A DNA stretch of 64,000 bases from Rhea pennata (taxonomy: Eukaryota; Chordata; Aves; Rheiformes; Rheidae). Below the pieces are notes generated by a model. The model worked only from the letters and a program-made list of their open reading frames with translations, was not told where the DNA came from and did not search any database. Of this stretch, positions 13,740 to 25,200 are shown piece by piece. The translations under genes were made by a program, and so were the position numbers. The first letter of the stretch is position 1. Each line of letters opens with the position of its first letter. The stretch is taken from assembly GCF_028389875.1 (NCBI RefSeq), contig NC_084671.1:29011083-29075082 (forward strand), read 5' to 3'.

Positions 13740-14770
13740 GAAAGCAGGTGCTCGGCTCGGACCCCGCCGGCCTCCTGACGCCCGCCACAGTGATTCATGG
13801 TGAAGGGAGGAAGAACGAGAAGAGCAGCAGGGAGATGCTAAAACGCAGGTGCCCATGGCAGAGCAGGAGCAGCAGGGCGTCGAGAGGGTTCCCCCTGTAT
13901 TTTTAAGTCTGACCGTGGGTGCCTGGGGGACCCCGGGTGCCCCTAGCCAGCTGCCTGTCGTGGCCAGCTCCTGCGGGCCTTTTTGCCCTCTTGGGAGCTC
14001 TTTCGGATCCCATGCAGCGTGGGATTTTTCCGGGCGAGCCGCCGGCACCCGCCGGTGCCTCCAGCCCCTTGCGGAGGGTGGCAAGAGCTGGGCTGGCGGC
14101 TTGCAAGCTCGCTCAGCCCGCGCGGCCGCAGGGTGAACCCCGTCTCCCGCTACAGCGATTTAAAAATAACCCGCCTGCCACAGCGAGGGAAGATCCTTGC
14201 CTTTTTCTAGGGAAGTGAGAAATGCTACTCTGGGCCCTGGGAACGCAGCCGGCTTTGGTGGGGGTTTTATTCATCAGGAAAGCCCTTCGGTATCTGCCTT
14301 GTGCCGGGAAAGTGAGAGGAACCATCTGCTCCGGGGAGAGAAACGCGCCGCTTACACCTCTGCGTGCCAGCCAGGGCAGAGCCGGGCTCTCTGCACGGCC
14401 TCTTCCCCCAGCTCGCGGGGCGCCGCGGGCACCGCCGTGCCGCCCGGCCCCGATGATTGATGCGGCACTCTCGCTGTTTAGAAAAACAGCCGCGCCGGGG
14501 AACTCCGGCGGCCGCTCGGAAACTCCCCCTCTCGCCCGCGGCTGACGCGAGCCGGCGCGGCGGGCTGGCGGCGGGGAGAGCCGCGCGCCGGAGGGGGCTG
14601 CGGGGGGCTCTCTCCGGCGCCCTGCCACCCCCAAAGCGTTGCCCCCGGTGTCTTTGGCCCAGCTCTGCGGCACCGTGGCCGGCCACTCGAACCCGCGCGC
14701 ACGGGGCCACGTGTAAGGATGCAAGCGGAGGTGCCCGCTGCAAGGCCGCGAGCTAACGAGGCGAAAAGGG
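13740..14770. promoter_or_regulatory. Orphan CpG island
   Basis: A CpG-dense block, densest from about 14,380 to 14,720, lies 4.2 kb upstream of PTTG1IP exon 1 with no gene I recognise starting in it. It contains GC boxes, a CACGTG (about 14,708) and many CGCG steps. The open frames across it have no protein-family resemblance. It could be an alternative PTTG1IP promoter, a lncRNA promoter or a regulatory island. Confidence 0.55.
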
Positions 14771-17700
14771 GCGCAACGGAAAGCAAAGCGAAACAGCTCG
14801 GACCCGTGTGCGTCTGAGAGAAGAGCTTGGCTCCAACTTTCTCCAGAGGGGCACTGCCAGCGTTGACCTCTGAAAGGCTTGGAGGAACCTGGGGTTGGGA
14901 TTGAAGGGAAACCTTTGAAGAAAGACAAGAAACAGCGACCAGTTTTGACATCACATACATTTTCTTTTTTTTCTCCGTCAGAGTAGATCTCTTTTGGCTG
15001 GGTCCCCTCCGGCAAATCAAGCCGCAGGTTTTGTGCAGGGAGCCCGGCTGCCTCCCCTCTCCACCACCGGCCGTCCTGCTGAGCTAATTTTATCCTCCGT
15101 GTTCACCCCCCCCCCAATCTCCTGGAGATTGTCCTGTTGCAGCCAGCGAGTGCTAGAAAATAGCACATCGCCCACTCATCCAGCCTCCTTCTTCAAGGAA
15201 AATATTTATATTATGCCAAAGAGAGGGTTTCCATGGCAGTGATGACTTTAGCACTGTTGCCTTGGTAACCACTTGAGGCCATCTTGAACCGTTTGAAAAT
15301 ACCCTTCATAGACAAATAAGGACAGCGTGCCGAAAGGTCCCGCTAGTGCCCGCGAGAATAAAAGACGCACCCTTCGCTGCCCCTCGCGATGGCTTTTTGC
15401 TTTCCCTTCTGGCTAGCTTGCTCCGTTTCCACGTTGCCTGCTCCGGCAGGTGTCCTCCATCCGGATCGCTGGAGGCTGCTCAGGAGACCCTGCCGGTGTC
15501 TTAAGCCCTCAAGGCTTTGGCAGGCTACCTTCCTCAGCTGGCACCTGAGCAGATGTCTCCGCAGAAACCCTCCTGCTCGGTCTTTGCTAGCCTAAGAGGC
15601 TGTGTCTGCTGGAGACCCACAAGCCATCTCACCTGTCACTGGAGGAATGTGGGTCCAGGGCTTCCGAGATGTTTCCAGGTGCCATTTAACTCCTGAAGGC
15701 CACCAGTGCCTCCCCAGCCATGTGAGGCCTGTCCAGCCTCAAGCATCAGCTGCTTTCAGGGGAACACACAGGTCCCATGTCTTTTTGACAGCCTCTACAT
15801 GCAAAGAGCTCCCTGTTTCTCCCAAGATGCTGCCAAAATCTGAACCTCCTGCCAGGACTGTCTGCTAGCGTCAGATCGCTCATTTGGGTTGGCAAAATTA
15901 GCAGAGGGCCATCCCCTCCCCTGCATCATTTGCCTCCTGCGCGGTTCGTTCCCCAAGTCCCATGGTTTGGTTGACCTAATGCTAACATTTATTTACCGTC
16001 CAAGCCTGCAGGAGCTCTGTCACCAGCTTCTTGGCCATCTGGCTCTCAAGGACACAAGGAATATGTCAAGAAATATGAAACTTTCAGAATAGACGGATCA
16101 TGAGCTCCAGAATGAAGCTGTCAGTGGCAGATGCGGCCAATTATGTGGTGTGTTCAAGCTACAGGATCATTTTTTTTTGATTTTGTCTTCTGGTTTGCTC
16201 AAAAAATACTAGTCTTCTTAATTTATTTTAGGTCAATCCAAAAATACATCTTCCTCCTTCTCCCAGAACTGCCTCCACACTGGAAATTCAGTTATTCACC
16301 AAGCCAGAGCTCTGCTCTCTGCACCCAGGCTCATCTCTCTAGTTCATCTTCTGTGCTGAGCCATTGCCGTCTGCCCACGTCCCTCCTGTCCAGCTTCCTG
16401 CCTCGCTGTCCTCACTGGCTGCTTTGCATCACCACTGCTGGTATGCCTGTCCTTGAGCAGCAAGTTGTGGTCTGCTCCTTCCTCCCTGTGTGTGAGGACC
16501 CTCCTGCTGTTTTTGCCTGACTGCGGCCTCATCCCTTCCTCTTGCTCCACACTCTTCTCTCCCCTTTGCCATGCTGCTATCTCTCCTCCCTGTACTGCCA
16601 CAACAAAGTAATCTCCACGCATCCCACTGCACATATTTCTGCTCACAGAGCTGTCAGGGAGCTGATCACCCTCTGCTCTTTGGCTTGTTGGATGGGGAAA
16701 AAAACATTAAAACCCCCACTCTGCTCTGTGCTTCTTTAATGCCTCTGGACCTCCTCACAACATGCATGGAAAGCTGCTCTGCTCCATCCCCAAGATGGCT
16801 GGCATGCCACAGTCCCACATTGCTTTACCTTCAGCAGATCCAGTTAGAGCATCCCCAGATCACCCATGGCCATAATAATTCAGCTAGGAACAACTTTGCT
16901 GATTTTGCCATGGGGAAACAGCCACATAGCGCTCTGTCCCTGCACGTTATCCCAAGCGTGCATCAAGACTCAGCGCTGGAGCTTGGATACCTAACGTCTC
17001 CCTGGAGAAGAGCAGTCCCATGCCAGGCGCTGCTCATGCACCCCATGGAGGCGCAAGGAGCGTTTCAGGGGTGAGATAAGGACAGACTAAGGAGGCTCAG
17101 CACGTGACACTGTCCAGGGATTTGCATCCACCCATCTGGCTGAAAAAGAATGGTTGTGTTCAGAATTAGCCTGGCCTGAGGGCGTGACTTTGCACGTGAG
17201 CCCTGATGTCAAACCAGCTTCTTAGGACTGTGGTTTCAGCTATCCCTGCAACAGCACAAGAGCAGCTCCCAGTGCGGACACGGTAACCCGTGTTATCCAC
17301 ATGTCCCAAGACGCAGGATTTCAAGCAGGGCTGGGCGCACTAGTGGGAACAGTATTTTTGCCCTGGTGCTGCCAAGAAGCCCGAGTCTACGTAGTGATGC
17401 TCTTACTCAAATGATTTGTGGTAAAACAGGAGTGACTGGGCCACGGAGCAGCCAAGCTACTCCCCCCACACAAGCAACTTTTCAACCCTCCTCGCAGTGG
17501 CAACAGGAAACTTTTGGACTCTGCCTTGCTGCACATGAATCAAGCAGTGCATGACTCTTTGGCTTCAGCATAGGAAAACACTTAATATATTCTTGACCTA
17601 CAGCATGTGAAAAGCCAGATTATACCAACGCAACTTCTCACATGTTCAAGATTGAATGCATGCTACGCATTGTGGGACTAAGGCCAGCAGTCTTCTCGCT

Positions 17701-18529
17701 TGGCTCCGGGGTGAGACTTCAGCGCCCTGGGACAGTTTGGGGGTTCAGTGTGCTAAGCCTGGTGCAGGAGGTGCAGGAGGACCTCCATGTCAGGCTACAG
17801 CTATTCAAATTCAGATGCAAAAGAAGGTGCGATCTATTTGCTAGGAGGGCAGGTGTCCTCTGATACGCTCATTTGGTAGCCAAGGAGCTTTTGCATTACT
17901 CAAGACACTTCATGCCAAGTCAGCTCTCCTTTTACAAGACCTTTCATTGCTAGCTTCTCCTCCCTCGGCCCAACCTTCAGCTGATGGACCTCTCTGCTTC
18001 CACCCTTTGCAGAAGTCAGATGCTGCCCTGGCAATCCAGAGCCCTCTTCCAAAGCTTGCTCTTGTGTCGAGGTTTTGGCACCATCCTGTGGCCGTTCCGC
18101 TTCGCGGCATGAGCATGCCACCACACAAGTCCACATCTGCACCCGTATCTCCAAGGAGACATCCGGTTCAGCGGCAGGGCAGGTGGAGGAGTAGGGCGGG
18201 CATGCGAAGCGCCTTCTGCTCCTGCTGGCGGCCTTGCAGAGAAGGCAGTGGGGCCGTGGCTGTGCATTGGGTGCGGGCACAGCTGCTTTGGGTGGAGGAC
18301 GTGTCTCAGCGCTGGACAGAGAGATGCTCAGCAGATGCTTTCTGCAGATGCTTTCTGCTAGTCTCCTCCTCTCCCCAGACGCAAACGCTGCCAGAAGGAA
18401 ATGTTACCCTTCCTTCCAGCTGCACTGGCTGACCCTTCCTACAAGTCGTTTGCGACCGCAAGGGAAAACAGCTAAGGTTTGGGGAACGTGGTTGTTCCCT
18501 TTACTGAGGCAGTAAACGTAAGCAGCCCG
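14771..18529. other. Upstream flank of PTTG1IP
   Basis: Non-coding apart from the X-box near 15,260. It contains a short tandem duplication of cagatgctttctg (about 18,330-18,358). No exon is recognised. Confidence 0.55.
15256..15269. promoter_or_regulatory. RFX X-box
   Basis: GTTGCC-TT-GGTAAC is a perfect two-armed palindromic X-box (GTNRCC-N2-RGYAAC). A degenerate copy, GTTTCCATGGCAGT, lies 16 bases upstream (15,227-15,240). Both are about 0.5 kb from the orphan CpG island. Confidence 0.55.
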
Positions 18530-19270
18530 ACTCCGGAGTCGAGGCGCCCAGAGCAGTCTGGTATGCTCCCTGCATCCTGCAGCCGACGGCTCGCCGCGCG
18601 CACTAGTCCCGGGAGCCCTCCCGCAGCTCCACGCAGCCTTGGGGCCGGCCGCTGCCGTGATTCCAGCAACGGGGCTCGGGAGCCTGACACCCCCCGCAGC
18701 GCCGTGGCCTGGGGCGGGGGCCGAGGCAGGCCTGGGCAGCCCCTCCGCAGCCCCGCGGCCTCCAGCAGCGCCCGCGGCCGCAGGCCAAGCCCCGCTTCGG
18801 CCGGGCTCGCCGCGGCGCCGCGCTGCCGGTTACGGGCGGGAGGCGCCGCTCGAGCCGCCGCCCCGCGAGCGCCGCGGCCGCCGCCGCGGGGGCGGCGCGG
18901 CGCGGCCCGGCCCGCCCCGCTGCCGGCCCTACACAGCGCGGCGGCAGCGCTCGCCCAGGCCTCGCCATGGCGCCGGCTGCCCCGCTGCGGCTCGGCGCCG
19001 CCCTGGCGCTGCTGCCGCTGCTGGCGGCCGCCGCGCAGCAGGAGGCGGCGGCAGGTAGGCGGCGGCGGCCGGGAGGGGGGTGACGGCTGGCGGCGGTTGG
19101 CACGGCGCGGGGCCCGCTGCGGGCGCCGGCGGCCGGAGCGAGGTGCGAAGGCAGGGGCCCGCCGCGGCGGGAGCCGGCCGCCGCCTCCGGCGCCTCCCGT
19201 GCGGCGCGGCGGCCGGGGCTCCGTGCGGGCAGGGTCGAGGGCAGGGCGCCGGACGGGACCCTCGGGTGCG
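18530..19270 (+). promoter_or_regulatory. PTTG1IP: CpG-island promoter of PTTG1IP
   Basis: Very GC- and CpG-dense block spanning about 440 bp upstream of the ATG, exon 1 and the start of intron 1. It has multiple GC boxes (for example ccgccccg near 18,914) and no TATA box, typical of a housekeeping promoter. The long open frames on both strands here come from the lack of A/T-rich stops. Confidence 0.8.
18967..19054 (+). CDS. PTTG1IP: PTTG1IP coding exon 1 (signal peptide)
   Basis: Opens MAPAAPLRLG and runs through an Ala/Leu-rich hydrophobic stretch to QQEAAA, then a gtaggc donor at 19055. It ends one base into a codon (phase 1). The upstream boundary of the non-coding part of this exon cannot be read from sequence alone. 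Confidence 0.9.
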
Positions 19271-22200
19271 TGCGTGGCTTTGCCTGCTGGCATCGTGGCA
19301 GCTGCTGCCACGCAGCCAGGCTTTTAGGGCCGTCAGCAGCTCGGCCAGATCTTGGGGGTGAGCTGGGTGTATTTGTCGAGGCAGCCAGAACCCAACAGGA
19401 TCCTCTTTGGAGAAGACCCTCGCTCAGGATGGTGGTGGGGACTTGCTGGGGGAGCCAGGAGCCTCTGAGCAGAGTGGATCTGACCAGCATTGTGCTGTAC
19501 CAAGGAGCAGTGCAGGGCCAGGCCCTTGTTCTTCGCGGGTGATGGCTACAGCTTAGCTCCGTGGGTGTTGTGCCATTTACAGAAGAGGCAAGAGGTAAGG
19601 CTGGCGAAAGCTCTATCCAGAGGCATCCCAGTGAAATCTCCCCATCTTCTGAGTACGGATTTGCTGGCTTTTGTTCTCCTTGTGCTGGCCTGGCCCCTGC
19701 AAGATGTGTGGTGGCTCCAATTAAAAAGAAAGCAAGGAGGCAGCATGCTTTTTGGTATCTTCCTTCTGCTTCCAGTCACTAGCTTCCGTTCTGTTGTAGT
19801 GAAGCACTGAGATTATACAGGAAGCTTTTAGTAGTGGTTCAGATGGAAAGAGATGGTGCCTAAATGATAGGAGACCATCAGCGATAGAGAAAACTTTTCC
19901 CTGACTTAGACAAGTGCTGGCCCAAAACTTGGCTTGGGGTGTGTGGTCCGTGTGCGTAGCCCACTAGTGTTTCATGCAGAGCCAAGAATGGGGCATTAAG
20001 TCTGGCTAAGCTGGCTGTGGGAATTAGTACTTAATGTTAGCTATGCCTGGGATTACCAGCTTTCAAGGCAGGGCAATGTTAGCCAGTGTTCAAGGGCACT
20101 TGGCCTGATGTAGATACGCCCTGGAGCTTGAGGATAGCCCTCTCGAGGTGGTGTGCTTAGAGTGCAGCAGCCTCTCTCCTAGCTCTGCCTTGGCTGTAGC
20201 TCATGGATGCAATGGACCATACTTGTGCTGTCTTCTGAAGCTATAGTTTCAAAAACCAATGCTTTGAAAGGCTTTAAGATCCTAGTGAGGGGCGGTTCCC
20301 ATATAGCCGTTAAGAGGCTGGCTTTCTGTTGACAAATTGAGACTGAATTGCAAGTGTAAGTGCTAGAAAAGAGAAGAGAGCCCCCAGGAGAGAGTGCTGG
20401 GTGCTGGGAGGAAATCCCACTAGAATTGCAAGCTTGCCTTTGGTCTCCAATTGCCTCCTGGCATGTGAAAGGGCTCTTTCATAACTCCATTTAAGCAAAC
20501 GGTGTAAGGGGTTGCACAGTTGTTCTGATGTTTTTGCGGCCGTGGTCAGAAAAGTGGTGAGGATGAAGCTTCACAGACTCCCCTTCAAATCTGATCAGAA
20601 GTGTGCAATCTCAGCCCTCTCAGTGGTGAGTAAACGCACTTATCTGAGCTATGTTAATAAATTGCTGACTTGTTTCAAGGGCTGCACAGAGCATGTGACT
20701 GCTTGTTGATGGTGGATCGCAGCTGAGGCTTCCCTTCAGCTGAGAGGAGTAAAAGCAACTTTGCTGCTGGCGGGTGTGGCAGGCCACTGGGCAGAACAGG
20801 CACATCTAGAACCAGGTTTTCTCCTGATTAAGATGCTACAAGGTAGTGAGCCTTATTCCACCAGTCTTTGAGTATTCAGGCAGATTTTTAACACAACAGG
20901 GAAAAAAAGACAAACACCAAAAGCAAAGTCAAATTTGCTAATGCTTAGGTTATTTTGGCAGGTGTGAAGTTTAAATGGCTGATCCTCAAGGGCTGGCAAA
21001 TATCTCTACCTGAGGGTCTGGGAGAGCCCCAAAGCACTCTCCTTGGGACTGCTGACACCAGGAAAGGAGCAGTGAAAAGGCAAGCAAGTTACCTGTAGCA
21101 AGACCTTCTCAAAGACCAAACACTACAGCAAGCTGCACACAGACCCTGCTACCCAGGAAGATGGCTGAACTGTATAATGCTTTTCTTCTTGTATGCAGCT
21201 TGGGAGAAGCATGCTCCTGCCTGGTTGTCATGCTTCATCTCCTGTTGTGCTTTTTTTTTCTTTTGGCTTCAGCTTTTCCTTGTAGGAACTTCCTTGTTTG
21301 GAGTTTGTGTGAATTGCTCTCATCTGGTGGTATGTGCTTATATAGCCTGTCCCATTGCTTCTCCTTGTGCTAGCAGGGACCCTTCAGGCTGAGCCTATCT
21401 TTGTGTCCCCTCAGCTGTCCTATAGCATGCTTGCCACAGCAGATGCTCTGGTTTTTAGAGAAGACCCAGGCAGAGGAGTTCACAGTTCAGGGCTTTGTTG
21501 TAGTGTGGCCACAGCAGATGACTTGCATTGATTTGTATGTGGGTCTCCATTGGAAATCTTTTTAGTAGTTAAACCTTGACTTTCCTTTTCAAAGGAGAGT
21601 TGAAGCTGCAACTTTGTGTGACCTGCTGAAGCCCCAGATGGCTTGTTTGATGGGTAAGGTAGGCTGAAGGGCAGTACTTGACCCCCCCCATGTCAGTTGA
21701 TTGCTTCCGCAGGTGCTGATTGAACAGCAGGCACTTTTCAGAACACCTGTCTGGGAACCTGGTTGGGTTTGTAAATGAAATGCTTCAGAGACCAATTTGT
21801 TGCAAATTGTGCTTGCTAGAAATGACCTGTCTTTTGGCCCACTGCTTTGTTAATGTGTAGTTACCCTGAGTATTAACTTGGTTATGTGAATCGGGCATGT
21901 AGATCTGCAGCAGTGCAGGTCACAGGTGATGGTGGTTGCTGCCACTTAGCTGGCTTTTGGATGCTGTTAGCCCTGAAAGCAAGAGGGGCTGCCCATACTT
22001 TTTACTTGTCTCTGCTCTCCAGGTATCTGTTCAGTAATTGCATGCTGATGGCTTGAGTCTGTAACCTCCAGCTTGAATAGCCTTTTTCTTTGTCTTGTGT
22101 CTGTACTTTTGTGTTTGCTGCTCTGTAGATTAGTGTGTTGTGAATGGGCAGCTCAGTTGGTGACAGTTACTTCTGCGGTAGCTGTTTTGAGTAGGGCAGA

Positions 22201-25200
22201 AGGGATAGTGTATGCACAGTAAGAAGGAGTCACGTACCTATCTAAGCTTGGTAAAACAAACTAGTTCCTTAAATGTTGAGGAGGGGGAAAGTAGTTAAAC
22301 CTGTTCAAGTTGTCCTCACGAGGAGTGGCTTGGGACAAGCCAGTCTGCCCTCTTCCAGAGCAAAAGCTGTATGTGCAAAAGGGAGGTGGCTCTAAAGGCT
22401 GTGCTCCACCCCACAGCAATGCTACTGCGGGGCTCAAGGGAGAAGGGAGCAGCATGAGGAGTCCAAAGCTGCAACCATCTCTGAGACCTGCATCTGACTT
22501 GGGGTAAAGAGCCCTGCAGGCAGTGGGGCCTAGGGGCTGGCCTGTCTGCCCTTGGCATGTTCCTGTGGGCTTGGGCTATAAATCCAAGCACCCTGAGGCA
22601 GAGAACAGCATGCAACGACTTACCGTAACACTGAGTGCGTGTTGAACCTGGAAATGCTGACAGCTTTTACAGCAGCATTAACTCCGTTACAGCTGGTATC
22701 CTGTGAATAACAGCCTTCCGGAGTATTTCTGGCCCCTTGCAAAGCAAGGGGCAAGCAGGAGCAGCTCCTGAGGAACACTGTTTTGAAGCACTGAGATGCT
22801 TTTGAAAGTACTGAGGTGTCCCTTTTCCTTTTTGCAGCTTGTCATCAGTATACAAACAGGAGCTGTGAAGAGTGTCTGAAAAATGTCACTGTAAGTAGCA
22901 GAAGGAAAGCTCTAGCCTCCCAAATGCCTGAAAACCCAATGTGTGCTCTGCAGGGCTGTTAAAGGAGCAATTTCCTCTCCTGGAGCTGGTGGGTGCTCCC
23001 TTCTGTAGCTGTCTTGAACAAGCTGCAAATGCCACCCACCCATGACAGTGAGAGGGCAAACACCTCAGCGCTCTAGGAGTAAATAGGCTTCTAAAAACTT
23101 TGCGCAGCTCTTATTATGTGCTTCTTGACTCAAGTAATTGAATTGCTAAGCTTGTCATCAAGCATTTGGGATGCTTCTTGTGATCAGATGAGTCCTAGGA
23201 GTTTAGAAGACTTAACTACAGGGCACGGTGTTCTGGCATTGAAAACGAGTACCTGTGTGCTAGTAATTGAGGAGCTTTGATCCAGCTCTGAATGTAACCT
23301 TGCATCTAGCAGGAGATTGGAGGAGGGACCTCTGGGAGGTCCTTTCCTGCCCAAATCTTTATGTGAAACAGTTGGCTTTTGTCTTTATTTCGTCACATAG
23401 CAGTATACAGCCAGCTAGACGCTTTAAGAAGCCCCATTGCCATAGGGATGCACACAGTGAAGTAGCTGGGGTGTAGGACTGGCTAGCTGAGCTGTCTCTC
23501 CACCAATCTGAATACTGTGGTATTGAGTGTCCTTTTATATTGGCAGACTTGAACGTGAGTCAAATTTCATAGCTGCCTTAGAGCCAGTTTGACTAAACTC
23601 AACTAAACCCTGGCTCTAGGGGTTGTAGCCACCAGGAAGATACAAAGCAGACAGTGTAAGTTGTTGCATTTGGTCTTACTGGGAAAGATTAGTGAGGGCA
23701 CACATGAACATCTTCTGTTCAGCAGTTCTGTTTCAAATGGCTTGTCCTAAAGCCTTTGTTCCTGTCCCAGAAATGCTGCCGAGAATAAACACCAAGGATC
23801 TAGTGATTACTGACTAGCCACAAACCAGGTGAAGTATTCTCAGAATCTTTACTTGCTACAGCAGTCTGCGTTCCCCTTGCCAGTCTCTCCTGGTGTAGGA
23901 AAACCTGACATAACTCTGCTGACTGAACAGAACTGTTACTTGGCTTTTCACTTTGCTCCTGAGTAACTCCAAGACTTAGGCTGCGGTGATGTTGTTGCTG
24001 TAGCTAATAAAGCAGAGCAAAGCTAACTAGCAGTATCGCTCTACAGCAGTAATGCACAACTATCTGTCTTGTGTCTCAGTGCCTGTGGTGTGTCAGCAGT
24101 CAGAAGTGCATGGAGTACCCTGTTCGAAGAATCCTTCCCCCAGCTGACCTCTGTGAACTACACTCGGCCCGCTGGGGAGTCTGCTGGGGTAAGTGGATTT
24201 CACTTAGGGAATGACTGGCTTTAGTGGCTGTTGCTGAACAGTACTGATTGCTGCTTGCACTGGTGTTAATGAGAGATTTCCCCTGCCTGTTTGCCTTACT
24301 CACGTTATAGTAATGACTTGCCTAAGAAGATTGGGATTCTGCAACTTCCTGAAGCGTGGGTGAGAAAACTAAGTGTGAACAATACCGTGTCTTCTGGAAA
24401 GAATGATCCATGTGGCTTTAGTTATTCTAAATATGTTCCTCATGCTTTAATGTGATGGAAGCTTCCAAATGGTGCTAGCACCTAGTAACAGCAACTGAAG
24501 TCCTCTGCAGACAGCTGGCAGCTGCCTGTGCAACCCTTTCCAAGGCTCAAATTGTGCACACCAGTGACTTCCCTCCAACAGCTGTGCTCTGCTCTCTGAA
24601 CGCAAGACGTTATTCTTTACACTGCTTTTGTCTTTTTAACTTTAGCTGTATGGCTGCTTTCCCAGGCAGTTTCTTAACATTCACTAAGGCTATTTGAAGT
24701 ACTAGTGAGGAGTCTTCTCCAGGGCTTTGTTATAGTGCTGGACATGCAAATTTTCCTCCTCCCAAACTAGTACTCTATAAACTGTGGTAGAAGTAGCTAT
24801 CTGGAGCCAAGTTATCTTGAGGAGATTTTTCTGGCTGATAGCTCAGTCTTGGCTGTGCTGTTTCTTGCTTGGCCATTCTGTTCCTTGGTGTTATTCTGGA
24901 GAAAGTGCCTTGTTTAGACTAGGATAAGTGCATGCTCACACTTGGATGAGGCCCAGCTTTCAGAGAGTGGGGTAGGAAGGCGAGTTAGAGGCAAGAGGTG
25001 GTTCTCCATTTCTGTCCACTGTCTGGGCACCCTTGAATTGTGGTCGTAACTATATGTTGTTCTTGAGACTGGGCTGTCTCTTCCACCTGCAGCAAAGCAC
25101 AAGCTGCTCCCCTTTCTCACGGAGGGTGAATCTCCTCTTTGTGAGCAATACTATATATTTTCCTGAAGCTTTTGCAAGACTGTGAAATACTAGTTTGTAT

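Noticed and set aside
14113-15015. 300-codon open frame on the minus strand across the orphan CpG island
   Set aside because: It follows GC-rich sequence with few stop codons; the translation is low-complexity Arg/Pro/Gly/Ala without family resemblance, and long frames occur on both strands here.
18472-19490. Overlapping 280-295-codon frames on both strands at the PTTG1IP promoter
   Set aside because: Same composition effect in a CpG island; they run through exon 1 out of frame and read as Ala/Arg/Pro/Gly-rich filler.
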